Shown here piece after piece: positions 8,415 through 17,437 of a stretch of 64,000 bases of DNA. The position numbers and the translations under genes were made by a program. Source of the DNA: JADCCX01 sp031431475 (GTDB lineage: Bacteria > Pseudomonadota > Alphaproteobacteria > Rhizobiales > Beijerinckiaceae); the NCBI GenBank assembly GCA_031431475.1, contig JANPDL010000025.1, positions 62,001 through 126,000 on the forward strand, in the 5' to 3' direction. Each line of letters opens with the position of its first letter. Position 1 is the stretch's first letter. The notes below the pieces were generated by a model. That model did not search any database, was not told the origin of the DNA, and worked only from the letters and a program-made list of their open reading frames with translations.

Positions 8415-9035
8415 TCAGACCGCGAAGCCCAGTACACGCAAATCCTTCGCTAAAGCCTCCGGTGTCGTGAAATGCAGCGCGTGAAAGCCGAGCTTGCTCG
8501 CCGCCTCCATATTCACACGGCTGTCGTCGATGAAGACGCAATCCATGGCGTCAAGCTTCTGGCGCTTCAGCAGCACCTCAAAGATCGCAGCATCGGGCTT
8601 GAGCACCTTCTCATCGCCCGAAACAACGATATCGATGAAGGAGCTTGCCAGAAACGGATAGATCGTCTTGGCTTCTTTCAGCGTATCGCTGGCGAAATTG
8701 GTAATGCCATACAGCGGAACCTGCGCTGCCCTGAGCTTATCAAGGATGTGGACCGTACCGCCGATGGGGTAGGGGATACTTTCGCGCCAGCGCGCACGAA
8801 AGGCGCGAATTTCTTTGGCATAGGCGGGAAAAAGCTTGATCTGGATATCTTCCGCTTCCTTCCAGCTCCTGCCCCTGTCCTGTTCCAGGTTCCAGGTCGA
8901 CGGCAGTACGCGGGTCAGGAAGTCATCGATCTCCGCCTCAGTCTTGAAGATGGTCCGGTAGATGATCCTGGGGTCCCAGTGCAAAAGAACATTGCCAAAA
9001 TCGAAAACGACGCGGGTCGGGTTTCTGGATGACAT
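8415..9035 (-). CDS. HAD-superfamily hydrolase (HAD-IA type)
   Basis: This is a 206-residue cytosolic phosphatase-like protein. Motif I is FDFGNVLLHWDP near the N-terminus. A helical cap follows, then motif II (YGITNFA), a lysine in DEKVLKPD and acidic motif III FIDDSRVN. The DFGNVL form places it with YihX-like sugar-phosphate phosphatases and 2-haloacid-dehalogenase-like proteins; the substrate is unknown. The ATG at 9035 with GGAG seven bases upstream is preferred over upstream codons to 9101, which would add non-conserved residues. Confidence 0.88.
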   Translation of the reverse strand: MSSRNPTRVVFDFGNVLLHWDPRIIYRTIFKTEAEIDDFLTRVLPSTWNLEQDRGRSWKEAEDIQIKLFPAYAKEIRAFRARWRESIPYPIGGTVHILDKLRAAQVPLYGITNFASDTLKEAKTIYPFLASSFIDIVVSGDEKVLKPDAAIFEVLLKRQKLDAMDCVFIDDSRVNMEAASKLGFHALHFTTPEALAKDLRVLGFAV

Positions 9036-9115
9036 TATCGCTCCACGGGCAACGGATGAAGCCGGGATTGCACGATTCTGACCTGCGGTAAATCTCGCCA
9101 AGCTCCATCAGTGCT

Positions 9116-9763
9116 TCAGTAGACGCAGGCTGCGCCTGTCACACCGTTGCGGGTCACGAAATCAGCGATGCGCGGTCGCATGTAGAGCTGATCCCTCAGG
9201 CTGATCTCGCCTGTGATGTTGTAGCCCATGATGGGGGTGTATTTCACAAGAGCCTCGGCGAGAACAACCGAGGTGTTTGGTACCTTCAAACCTGCGGGCA
9301 CGACCAGGGGGATTAAGGAGGGTTGGGTCGGGCGTGCTTCAGTTGGCGTGCAGCGGGCGTGGGCCGAGCCGATGCCGGTTCCGTTGACTTCGCTCCAATC
9401 GACAAACCCTTTCCCGGTGGCATCGAAGCGGATGCTTGTCAGGCGATAGGATCCGGTATTCGCAGGGAAAGGCGAGAGGATAGGTGCGGCGGATACAAAG
9501 ATGTCGTTCTTGTCCGCATCTGAAAGATTGGACGGGCGCGTGGCCAAATCGGCCATGATGCGGACGACCATTGTGGTCTTGCGCGCGGCGCGTATTCCGC
9601 TGGCCGTTTCGTTGAGCATGAAATACAAACCAAGCATAATAGGCACAATCAGCGCAAACTCGAGAGCTGCCACGCCCGACTGGTTGCCAAAGAATGTTTT
9701 CAGGCGACCAAACATATTGCGTGTTGCGCTATGTATATTCGCTCTCATGACGCTGTCCTTCAT
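9116..9763 (-). CDS. TadE/TadG-like pilus assembly protein
   Basis: This is a 215-residue protein whose N-terminal part contains the TadE signature: a short cytoplasmic lead, then GVAALEFALIVPIMLGLYF as the membrane segment (about residues 30-50). A periplasmic remainder includes a Cys-containing C-terminus. Such pseudopilin-like proteins accompany Flp/Tad pilus machines. The ATG at 9763 lies two bases past the upstream stop; an in-frame ATG at 9748 has a better AAGGA site and may be the true start. It is co-transcribed with the preceding TadE-like gene. Confidence 0.85.
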   Translation of the reverse strand: MKDSVMRANIHSATRNMFGRLKTFFGNQSGVAALEFALIVPIMLGLYFMLNETASGIRAARKTTMVVRIMADLATRPSNLSDADKNDIFVSAAPILSPFPANTGSYRLTSIRFDATGKGFVDWSEVNGTGIGSAHARCTPTEARPTQPSLIPLVVPAGLKVPNTSVVLAEALVKYTPIMGYNITGEISLRDQLYMRPRIADFVTRNGVTGAACVY

Positions 9764-9765
9764 GA

Positions 9766-10278
9766 TTACTCTACCCGGAATGCCGTGCTGGCGGAGAGAC
9801 CGATATCCCTGCCAATCAGCGTGCTGCCAGAGATGAATCGAAAGCCCGTGAAGGGATAATCATAAGTGGCCTTCATGATCATCGTCTGCCCGGTTCCGCC
9901 GAAGGAGCAACCGCCACTGTTGAGATCGAGGGCAGTTCCCGAGCCGCCAAAAGAGCTCAGAGGCGTGACGGACAGCGTAAGCTTCGCGGGCGTGAACCAG
10001 ACGGCCAGCTCGTTATTGACCTCCGTCTTGAACGCGCTGCAGATGGTTGCGGGATCAAGGCGTTGTGTCAAAACCTTGCGACTGGCATTGAAAAGACCAT
10101 CTTCAAGAAAACGACTTGCAAAGAAAAAGATGGCAAGCTCTAGCACCGCGAAGATCAGGCCGAAAAACGGCAATGCGACAAGCGCAAATTCGACTGCAGC
10201 TGCTCCTTCTTCCTTTTTGCGGAAGCCAGAGAGCAGACTATAGCCTGAGCCGCGCCATGTTCGCAGGGATTCCAGCAT
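9766..10278 (-). CDS. TadE-like pilus assembly protein
   Basis: This is a 170-residue pseudopilin-like protein. A basic lead ending FRKKEEG precedes AAAVEFALVALPFFGLIF, the classic TadE membrane segment with the conserved Glu. A periplasmic domain has two cysteines. The ATG at 10278 has GAGGAG eight bases upstream. It is the first of two adjacent TadE/G genes and is directly coupled to the next (stop 9766, next start 9763). Confidence 0.87.
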   Translation of the reverse strand: MLESLRTWRGSGYSLLSGFRKKEEGAAAVEFALVALPFFGLIFAVLELAIFFFASRFLEDGLFNASRKVLTQRLDPATICSAFKTEVNNELAVWFTPAKLTLSVTPLSSFGGSGTALDLNSGGCSFGGTGQTMIMKATYDYPFTGFRFISGSTLIGRDIGLSASTAFRVE

Positions 10279-10427
10279 CACCAAAACTCCTCGTCAAGAA
10301 CAAGGATAGCTGCCAGAAGTTACATTTCAGCTGTTCGACAGCCAAAAATTTTGGTGGAATCTGGCAATTCTTTGTTGATGATTAACAGGGGGTAAGGCGA
10401 GATAAGCCAGCTGTTCTGGCCGTCCCC

Positions 10428-10877
10428 TTACCTCTGCTGCGGGTTCGGGTTGGCGAGCCCGTTGCGGGTGGAGGACTGGCCGCCCGAGCGACCAAAATGC
10501 TTGTCGGAATCGCCCAGTGCCAGCGCGGGCTTGCAATTTGGCGTGCAGGAATAGCTTTCGGTTTCGGCCCCGCGATAGACCACGAGATTGCGCGTGTTGT
10601 CCTGCACTCGCAACCAGCTTTCCGAAATGAGTTTACCCTCATCATCAAGCGCCAGCATGTTGGTCTCGCCATAAGTCTTGCCAGTCAACACGAGCACGCC
10701 ATTACGCTGCACCGAAACATCGGCAATGGCCGGATTACCGATAACAACCATGGCGGTCTTGGCCGGAGCCTTGATGACAGTGGCGCGGTCTAGGATGAGC
10801 GAAATCGATTCGTTCGCAACAGCAGAGCTAAGCGACGCTGCGATGATGCAGGCGGAAATCAGAAACCGACGGACCAT
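10428..10877 (-). CDS. Pilus assembly protein N-terminal domain protein (CpaC N-terminal-like)
   Basis: This is a 149-residue secreted protein with a signal peptide (MVRRFLISACIIAASLSSAVA). It then carries the T2SS/T3SS pilus N-terminal domain seen at the start of CpaC/RcpA secretins: LDRATVIKAPAKTAMVVIGN, IADVSV, GKTYGETNML. The secretin barrel domain is absent, so it is a stand-alone form. It probably works in the periplasm with Tad-type components such as the two TadE-like proteins downstream. The start at 10877 has GAGGG upstream; an extra five codons to 10892 are unlikely. Confidence 0.85.
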   Translation of the reverse strand: MVRRFLISACIIAASLSSAVANESISLILDRATVIKAPAKTAMVVIGNPAIADVSVQRNGVLVLTGKTYGETNMLALDDEGKLISESWLRVQDNTRNLVVYRGAETESYSCTPNCKPALALGDSDKHFGRSGGQSSTRNGLANPNPQQR

Positions 10878-10952
10878 GAGACCCTCACGCAAATCTTGAA
10901 CTCACCTAGGAGTAAACAAGATTGGTGAATGAACCGCTAAGACTGGTGACGC

Positions 10953-12797
10953 TCAGGCTTTGGCGGTTTTTCTCGTAGCCGACTTGGTCAGGGGTGATTT
11001 ATTGGAAACCGCAGGTTTGGATTTTGGTGCCGTATCCTTCGCTTCTGTCCCTGCCATAAATTGCGCGCGGGCAAGCTCCGCGAAGCGACCGCCTTCCTTC
11101 ACGAGGCTGTCGAACGAGCCATATTCCATGATCCGGCCCTGATCGAACACGAGAATGCGATCCGCATTGCGAATTGTTGCGAGGCGGTGCGCTATGATGA
11201 AAGTCGTGCGACCCTGCCTCACCTCGTCCAGTGCCTTCTGCAGTTTCTGCTCGGTCGTGGCATCCAGCGCCGATGTCGCCTCGTCCAGGATCATGATCGG
11301 CGGGTCCTTGAGAAGGGCGCGCGCTATCGACAGGCGCTGGCGTTCACCACCCGAGAGTGACCGGCCTCGCTCGCCCACAACCGTCATCAAGCCATCGGAT
11401 TGACGCGAGATGAAATCCGTTGCCTGCGCCCGCTCGATGGCGCTGGCGATATCGTCCGCCGTGGCATCAGGCTTGCCGATTTTCAGATTGTCATCAATCG
11501 AGCGGGCAAACAGCATCGGTTCCTGGAACACCACGCCGATATTATGGCGCAGCGACTGCACGGTGTAGTCCCGGATATCGACTCCATCGATCCGTATCAC
11601 GCCGGATTGCGGATCGAACGCCCGGTGCAGCAGGCCCAGCGTCGTGGATTTGCCAGAGCCCGTCGAACCCACCAGAGCCACAGTCTCGCCCGGCTCGACT
11701 GTGATGAAAACATCCTGCACGGCGGTTTTCTTGCCATCGTAGGAGAAAGACACGTTTTCGAATTGGATTTTGCCCTTGAAACGCGGGGCCTCGATGGCAT
11801 TGGGCCTGTCGCGAACGGCGGGCAGCGTGTCGTGGATTTCGAAGAATTCGCGCATCTTCGGAGCCTGCATCAGCAGTGAGTTCACGAAACCGACGGCTTC
11901 TTCGAGCTTGCCGATCAGCATGGTGGCAAAACCCATGAAGGTCACGATCTCGCCGATGGTGGCCAGTCCCTGAATATGCAGATAAGTGCCGTAGAGCAGG
12001 ATCAGGGTCACGGTCAGCGTGGCGGCTGTGCGTGTGGCGACAGAGGCCAGCGCCCACCAGGACAGAACAGGAATCTGCGCGGACAGAAGCTGGTGGATGA
12101 TGCCCCTCAGCGCCTCGGTCTCGGCCTTGATGCGAGTAAAGGACTGGATGACCGGTATGTTGCCCAGCGCATCCGACGTGTGCTCCGCAAGATTGGAGTG
12201 AAATGCCTCGACCGAGCCCTGCATCGTCTCAGTCTTGTTCATGATGTACCAGAGCAGCACCGCAAAAATCACGACCAGCCCGATCAGGAGCATGGCGAGG
12301 CGCCAGTTCAGGAAAACCGTGAACGGCAATAGGATCAGCAGTGCCACCAGCGCCGCGCAATGCGTGCGGAAGAAGCCAAGCCACAGCCAGGCCATACCAT
12401 TGGTGCCTTCCAGCATCACTTTGAGCACGCGGCCCGAATGCGTCTGTGTGTGGAAGGCCACGGGCAGGTTCAGGACATGCTCGAAGTAATTGGCCATCAC
12501 CGCCAGCCGCCGACGGTGGGAAAGACGGTCTGCATGCAAAGCGACAAAGACGCCTGCCGCAATGGAGAAAACGCCAAAGCCGATCCACAGGAAAATCAGA
12601 TGCGTGACCTCTTCGAACGACACGCTTTGCCCTGCCGGGCGCTGGGTCGAAAGCACGTTGATGATCTTGCCGAAGAGTGTTGGCTCAGCGAAAGCCGCTA
12701 TGGCCAGCAGCACGTTGGCAACGGCGAGCAAGATGCCGAGGCGCAATTCGGAGCCGAGCTGCGTGAGAACCCTGCCATACAGTGCCGCGAGAGACAT
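10953..12797 (-). CDS. ndvA: Cyclic beta-1,2-glucan ABC exporter (NdvA/ChvA type)
   Basis: This 614-residue inner-membrane exporter has a fused permease (six membrane segments, residues about 20-310) and ATPase. Walker A is GSTGSGKST (377-385), the signature LSGGE (481-485), Walker B IMILDEAT (501-508) and the switch His in IAHRLA. Length, the opening SLAALYGRVLTQLGSELRLG and the Lys-rich tail fit NdvA/ChvA, which moves cyclic beta-1,2-glucan to the periplasm in rhizobia, agrobacteria and brucellae. No glucan synthase (NdvB/Cgs) is nearby, which is normal for several of these genomes. A generic lipid or multidrug half-transporter is the alternative. Confidence 0.88.
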   Translation of the reverse strand: MSLAALYGRVLTQLGSELRLGILLAVANVLLAIAAFAEPTLFGKIINVLSTQRPAGQSVSFEEVTHLIFLWIGFGVFSIAAGVFVALHADRLSHRRRLAVMANYFEHVLNLPVAFHTQTHSGRVLKVMLEGTNGMAWLWLGFFRTHCAALVALLILLPFTVFLNWRLAMLLIGLVVIFAVLLWYIMNKTETMQGSVEAFHSNLAEHTSDALGNIPVIQSFTRIKAETEALRGIIHQLLSAQIPVLSWWALASVATRTAATLTVTLILLYGTYLHIQGLATIGEIVTFMGFATMLIGKLEEAVGFVNSLLMQAPKMREFFEIHDTLPAVRDRPNAIEAPRFKGKIQFENVSFSYDGKKTAVQDVFITVEPGETVALVGSTGSGKSTTLGLLHRAFDPQSGVIRIDGVDIRDYTVQSLRHNIGVVFQEPMLFARSIDDNLKIGKPDATADDIASAIERAQATDFISRQSDGLMTVVGERGRSLSGGERQRLSIARALLKDPPIMILDEATSALDATTEQKLQKALDEVRQGRTTFIIAHRLATIRNADRILVFDQGRIMEYGSFDSLVKEGGRFAELARAQFMAGTEAKDTAPKSKPAVSNKSPLTKSATRKTAKA

Positions 12798-12888
12798 TCC
12801 TGATCCAGACCTATGCGCGATTCCGACTGACCAAAGCCGGGAAGTCCCGCTTCTTATGCGAGATTCTGGTGGTATGCCAGAGTGGTGC

Positions 12889-13575
12889 TCAGCGCATCAC
12901 GCGGATCAGCCGCGTCACATCCACAAGTGACAGCAGTGCCGCCGCCACATAGGTGAGGGCCGCCGCCTTCAGCACCTGGCGCGCCGCAGGCATATCGGCT
13001 GCGGGGATGAACTGTCCGGCTTCGAGAATGGGCAGCGCGCGTCCGAAGGAGGCATCGTACTCCAGCGGAAGTGTCACGAGATGCATGACCAGCCGCGATG
13101 CCATCAGCGCCACCACAAGGATGATCTGGCCGACGATCAGCACAGGGGACCGCATCAGGGCACCGAAGATCGGCAGGGTGAAAAACATCGCCTGCGCGGC
13201 GCGCTCGAACCAGACCATGTTGGGCGCAATCCGGCTTCTCAAGGCGAAAATCCGGTCACCATGGGCATGCTGCAACGCATGGCCGACCTCATGGGCCGCC
13301 ACCGACAGAGCCGCGATCGATTTGCCGTCGTGGTGGGGGAGCGAGAGGCGGAGGACCTCGTCCGTGGGGTCATAGTGATCCCCGCCTTCGGTCAGTTCCA
13401 CCTTCACGTGCCGGAGATCAGCCTTGTCGAGCAGCAACCGCGCCAGTTCAGCTCCGGTTCCGCCCAGATCGTCGCGCTCATGCTGGTTGGCTTTGAGCAC
13501 ATGCTTCACCCACCATTGCGGGATGAAGATGAGGGCTACGAGGATCGCAATCCCAAGGATGATGATAACGGGCAT
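12889..13575 (-). CDS. Zinc metallopeptidase (Zn_peptidase_2 family)
   Basis: This is a 228-residue inner-membrane protein. An N-terminal membrane segment (1-20) is followed by a cytosolic or periplasmic catalytic part with HEVGH at 95-99, then two further hydrophobic segments (about 125-160) and a final one near 205-220. The family (YugP-like) has a known zinc motif but no clear physiological substrate. The gene stands alone between ndvA and the TPR gene. Confidence 0.9.
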   Translation of the reverse strand: MPVIIILGIAILVALIFIPQWWVKHVLKANQHERDDLGGTGAELARLLLDKADLRHVKVELTEGGDHYDPTDEVLRLSLPHHDGKSIAALSVAAHEVGHALQHAHGDRIFALRSRIAPNMVWFERAAQAMFFTLPIFGALMRSPVLIVGQIILVVALMASRLVMHLVTLPLEYDASFGRALPILEAGQFIPAADMPAARQVLKAAALTYVAAALLSLVDVTRLIRVMR

Positions 13576-13626
13576 GAAAGAGCAAATAAGCCGATGGGCG
13601 TTGCTTTTGAAGGGCCCGAACCGCTC

Positions 13627-14187
13627 TCAGTGCAAAACAGGCCGTGTGTTCGCCAGATCATCCACAATCGACTGAAGGCCGTCAATATGCGGATTTAACT
13701 GCATGGCGATCTCGAACGCGGCTTTGGCTTCCTGAATACGGCTGTTGCGCAGGCAAATCTGGGCGAAACCGAGGATTGCGCCGAAATGGCGGGGCTCAAG
13801 CTCCAGTGTGCGGGCAATATCCGCGATGCTGTCGTTATCGCGCTTCTCGATGAAGGCCAGCGTCGCCCGCTTGTTCCAGGCCTCGGCCCATTCCGGATGC
13901 TCATCGACCAGCGAATCGAGGATGGGCTTGGCCAGATCACGCGCGCCTGCTGCAATCGCCTCCACAGCAGCAATCATGCGATGCGAAGCCCGCTGATCCC
14001 GATGATCGATCCAGATCGCCCAGATCAGTTCCATGGTTTCTTCCGGATCGCGCAGGGGATCGGAGCGGCGAAGATCATCGAACAAGGCGTTGAGACGGGC
14101 CGTTCTGCCGACGCTCGTGGCACGAGGATTGCACGCCACCAAAAGAGTGAACGTGCGATCAAATGAATCTGCATTGATATGACGCAT
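13627..14187 (-). CDS. Tetratricopeptide-repeat protein
   Basis: This is a 186-residue soluble protein with helical repeat pattern. AWNKRATLAFIEKRDNDSIA, ARTLELEPRHFGAILGFAQI and ALQLNPH-like segments are TPR units covering about residues 95-180. The Ser/Arg-rich N-terminal third lacks a clear signal peptide from this start. A longer frame to 14244 is possible; MRHINADSF is preferred because it begins the conserved part, but the ribosome-binding site is weak either way. TPR proteins mediate protein contacts; the partner is unknown. Confidence 0.78.
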   Translation of the reverse strand: MRHINADSFDRTFTLLVACNPRATSVGRTARLNALFDDLRRSDPLRDPEETMELIWAIWIDHRDQRASHRMIAAVEAIAAGARDLAKPILDSLVDEHPEWAEAWNKRATLAFIEKRDNDSIADIARTLELEPRHFGAILGFAQICLRNSRIQEAKAAFEIAMQLNPHIDGLQSIVDDLANTRPVLH

Positions 14188-14320
14188 GGCAGGAATTCCC
14201 CCAACAGCGCGTACTGTCAACAACTGATACGCAAGGACGATCACATAGGATTGCGTTTCGAGGATTTTTTTTCACACCAGTGATTGCGGGACCATTTTGC
14301 CAACGGACGGTCTTACGTCT

Positions 14321-15412
14321 ATGCCACGCATCAGGATGGGAGACGGACGGCTGATGCAGAAGAGCAGGACACGGGATGCCGCTATGGCCGGAGCCGCAGC
14401 GGTGGCCATTGCCACATGGCTTGGCGCGCCATTGGCCATCTTTCCCGCCATTCTTTGCGCATTGCTGACCCTGCTGTGCATGCCGCTTTTCAGAGCCTAT
14501 GCGATGGCGCGGCCCAATGCACGCTCAAGTCACGCGCTGCCCATTCCGCAAGGCGGTGGCCTAACGGTCGTCCTGGCCACGCTCAGCGCGGTTCTTCTCG
14601 ATGTCGTTTCGGGCTCATCATCGGCAAATGGCAGTCTCGTCATTGTGTGTGTTGCCGCGCTATTGATCGCCGTTACAGGTGCTCTGGACGATATTCGCGA
14701 TTTGCCCGTTGTGCCGCGGCTATGCGGACAGATCGTCGCTGTTGGGTTGGTCGTCTGGACCGGTCTCGAGTCCGGGCAGCTCTTTCGCCTCCCATATGCC
14801 CTTGAATTCGGCCTTCTCGTGCTTGCGGGTACGTGGTTTGTGAATCTCACGAACTTCATGGACGGCATCGATGGCATCACGTTGGCGGCATTCCTGCCGC
14901 TGGCCGCCGGGGCGACGCTTCTGGGTGACATGAACTATCTCTCGCGGGAAGGCACATTGCTCGCTGTGTTTTTCCTCGGCGCGCTCTCTGGCTTTGTTTT
15001 CTTCAACTTTCCCCGCGCCATGCTGTTCCTGGGAGATGTCGGCAGTCTGCCTATCGGGATGATTGGTGGTGTGCTGCTTCTGGATATGGCGCAGCAAGGC
15101 GCGCTGGCCGCCGCGATCATCCTGCCGCTCTATCATTTCACCGATGCGACTTTGACACTGCTTAAGCGCATTTTCCGGCGCGAGAAGGTCTGGGTCGCCC
15201 ATCGCCAGCATGCCTACCAGAACGCGGTTGATGGTGGCTGGTCGCACCGCAAGGTGAGTGGAATCGTTCTGGGACTGAACATCGCGCTTGTCGCGCTGGC
15301 CATGATGACGCTTGGTAAGAGCATTTTGGCGCAGTCCGGTCTTGTGGTTGTGGCGCTTGCAGGTGTGATGGCAGTGATCCTGCTATTTCGCAGCAGGAGA
15401 CCTGTGCCGTGA
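14321..15412 (+). CDS. Glycosyltransferase family 4 (polyprenyl-phosphate sugar-1-phosphate transferase, WbpL/WecA-like)
   Basis: This is a polytopic membrane enzyme of about 363 residues that moves a sugar 1-phosphate from a nucleotide sugar to undecaprenyl phosphate, the first step of O-antigen or capsule unit synthesis. Motifs are SSHALPIPQGGG, the cytosolic GALDDIRDLP, NFMDGIDGI, FLGDVGS and the late HRQHAYQ loop, which is typical of WbpL/WecA rather than MraY. Several starts are possible (TTG 14297, ATG 14321, ATG 14354); none has a strong ribosome-binding site. It overlaps the epimerase gene by four bases (GTGA), so the two are translated together. Confidence 0.88.
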   Translation: MPRIRMGDGRLMQKSRTRDAAMAGAAAVAIATWLGAPLAIFPAILCALLTLLCMPLFRAYAMARPNARSSHALPIPQGGGLTVVLATLSAVLLDVVSGSSSANGSLVIVCVAALLIAVTGALDDIRDLPVVPRLCGQIVAVGLVVWTGLESGQLFRLPYALEFGLLVLAGTWFVNLTNFMDGIDGITLAAFLPLAAGATLLGDMNYLSREGTLLAVFFLGALSGFVFFNFPRAMLFLGDVGSLPIGMIGGVLLLDMAQQGALAAAIILPLYHFTDATLTLLKRIFRREKVWVAHRQHAYQNAVDGGWSHRKVSGIVLGLNIALVALAMMTLGKSILAQSGLVVVALAGVMAVILLFRSRRPVP

Positions 15413-16353
15413 GGATTGTTGTCACCGGCGGGTCTGGTTTCGTCGGCAAAGCGCTCGCGGCACACCTCGCACATCAGGATCATGATGTGGTTCTGCCGTT
15501 GCGGCGCAAGCCTGTAACGGATGAGACGCTCGACCGGATCAGCCAGATCTTCGTCCCGCCGCTCGAAGACATGCGTGTTGCCGACTGGCAGCCCGTTCTG
15601 GCGGGCGCGGATGCCGTCATACACACTGCAGCCATCGCCCATATCGGTCCTTCGGTTCCCGAGAGTGCCTATAATGCGATCAACCGAGATGCCTCGGCCC
15701 GGCTGTGTGAGGCTGCGGCGGCGGAAGGCATCAAGCGATTCGTGTTCATCTCATCAATCCGCGCTCAGACCGGAGCCAACAGCGATGTGGTGCAGACCGA
15801 ACTGACACCGCCCGTACCGACCGAGGCCTATGGCCGGTCGAAGCTGGAGGCGGAGAAACTGATAGGGCAAAGGTTGCCTCAGGCAACCATTCTGCGTCCG
15901 GCGGTGATCGTGGGGCCGGAGCCCAAGGGCAATCTCGCGACATTGCTGAAACTGGCGGCGCTGCCGGTTCCGCTGCCGTTCGGTGCCTTGCACGCGCCAC
16001 AGGCCATGGTGTCGCTGGACGGTGTGATCGATGCCGTGCTGATGGCGCTTGGCCATCCCGCGATGACTGGCGAGACCTATTGTCTGGCCGAGAACCCGCA
16101 TCTGTCCCTGACAGATGTGCTGACGGCATTGCGCCAAGGTCTCGACCGCCCGCGCTGGCTGCTGCCAGTTCCCGCGCCGCTGTTGAGCCTGCCGCTCAGG
16201 ACAATCGGCAAGACGGCGATGGCGGAGAAACTCAGCGGTGGCTTGAGTGTTGATCCGTCGAAGCTGAAGGCTTTGGGCTGGCAGCCGAAAGAGCCGATGA
16301 CAGCTGTCCTTCAGCGGATTGGTGCGGCTTATGCCGCTTTCAAGCCTGATTGA
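15409..16353 (+). CDS. NAD-dependent epimerase/dehydratase (extended SDR)
   Basis: This is a 314-residue Rossmann enzyme. The nucleotide loop is VTGGSGFVGKALAAHL at the N-terminus, with FISSIRAQTG in the Ser-containing strand and YGRSKLEAEKL as the catalytic YxxxK. Paired with a WbpL-like transferase, it most likely makes the UDP-sugar substrate that the transferase uses, as WbpK/WbpV or GalE-like epimerases do in O-antigen loci. It starts with GTG inside the preceding stop and converges with purQ, overlapping it by 25 bases. Confidence 0.88.
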   Translation: MRIVVTGGSGFVGKALAAHLAHQDHDVVLPLRRKPVTDETLDRISQIFVPPLEDMRVADWQPVLAGADAVIHTAAIAHIGPSVPESAYNAINRDASARLCEAAAAEGIKRFVFISSIRAQTGANSDVVQTELTPPVPTEAYGRSKLEAEKLIGQRLPQATILRPAVIVGPEPKGNLATLLKLAALPVPLPFGALHAPQAMVSLDGVIDAVLMALGHPAMTGETYCLAENPHLSLTDVLTALRQGLDRPRWLLPVPAPLLSLPLRTIGKTAMAEKLSGGLSVDPSKLKALGWQPKEPMTAVLQRIGAAYAAFKPD

Positions 16354-17027
16354 ACCAGGCTCCGGAACAACCCCAGCCCGTCTGTACCACCAGCAGCCGC
16401 ATCGATCAGGTTCTCGGGATGTGGCATCATCCCCAGCACATTCTTTCGCGCTGAATAGATGCCGGCGATATCGCTCATCGCGCCATTGGGGTTGGCCTTG
16501 CCACCGACATTACCCTCGGCATCGCAATAGCTGAAGGCGATCAGGCCATCGCCCTCGATCCTGCGCATTGTCTCATCATCGCAGACATAATTGCCTTCGC
16601 CGTGCGCGATGCAAACCTCGATCACCTGCTTCGTACGGTAGGCGCTGGTGTAGGCCGTATCGTTGCGCTCCACCCGCAGGTGCTGCATGCGGCAGACAAA
16701 CCGAAGCGCCGCGTTGCGCATCAGCACGCCGGGCAACAATCCTGCCTCGCAGGCAATCTGGAAGCCGTTGCACACACCCAGCACCAGTCCGCCCTTGGCC
16801 GCATGGGCGCGCACGGCATCCATGACTGGTGCACGCGAGGCAATGGCACCGCAGCGCAGATAATCGCCATAGCTGAACCCGCCGGGCAGAACGGCGAGAT
16901 CTGTGCCGCTCGGCAGCGCATGATCCTGATGCCAGGCCATGGTGACCTTCGCGCCAGCCTGCTTCAGGGCGCGGGCGATGTCGGTGTCGCGGTTGGAGCC
17001 AGGGAAGGTGATGACAGCTGCGTGCAT
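16329..17027 (-). CDS. purQ: Phosphoribosylformylglycinamidine synthase, glutaminase subunit PurQ
   Basis: This is a 232-residue class I glutamine amidotransferase that supplies ammonia to PurL in the fourth step of purine synthesis. The nucleophile Cys lies in LGVCNGFQ, and the His/Glu pair in MMPHPENL. Opening AAVITFPGSNRDTD is typical PurQ. It follows purS by 15 bases. The small PurS-PurQ-PurL form of the enzyme is implied; purL is not in the window. Confidence 0.96.
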   Translation of the reverse strand: MHAAVITFPGSNRDTDIARALKQAGAKVTMAWHQDHALPSGTDLAVLPGGFSYGDYLRCGAIASRAPVMDAVRAHAAKGGLVLGVCNGFQIACEAGLLPGVLMRNAALRFVCRMQHLRVERNDTAYTSAYRTKQVIEVCIAHGEGNYVCDDETMRRIEGDGLIAFSYCDAEGNVGGKANPNGAMSDIAGIYSARKNVLGMMPHPENLIDAAAGGTDGLGLFRSLVQSGLKAA

Positions 17028-17042
17028 GGTTTTAACGTGGCC

Positions 17043-17300
17043 TCAGCGAGGCACGCCTCCCTCGATCTCCACGCGGTAATTCTCCACCACCGTATTGGCC
17101 AGCAGTTTGTCGCAGGCCTGCTTCAGCGCCGCTTCGGCCTTGGGTCCATCAACGCCGGGATCCAGATCGATATCGAAGACTTTACCCTGCCGCACGCTGG
17201 CAACACCTTGGACGCCGAGTGATTTCAGCGCGCCCTCGATGGCTTTGCCCTGAGGATCGAGAACGCCATTCTTAAGGGTGACGGTGACGCGCGCCTTCAT
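17043..17300 (-). CDS. purS: Phosphoribosylformylglycinamidine synthase subunit PurS
   Basis: This is an 85-residue ferredoxin-like protein that bridges PurQ and PurL. The opening MKARVTVTLKNGVLDPQGKA and VRQGKVFDIDLD strand are characteristic, and the length is normal. The start ATG at 17300 has AGGACAGGCC upstream. In many relatives purC precedes purS; here the upstream neighbour is the DUF882 gene end at 17438. Confidence 0.95.
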   Translation of the reverse strand: MKARVTVTLKNGVLDPQGKAIEGALKSLGVQGVASVRQGKVFDIDLDPGVDGPKAEAALKQACDKLLANTVVENYRVEIEGGVPR

Positions 17301-17437
17301 GGCCTGTCCTTGTTTCGCAATGAGCTGGTGCTGGAGTAGCTGCGGGACTGTTCAGGTGCAATCCGCAATCACGCGGGGCGAACAGGTAAAACGGGATAAA
17401 GCAGGCGGATCGCTGCTATAAAATCCAAAACGGTAGA

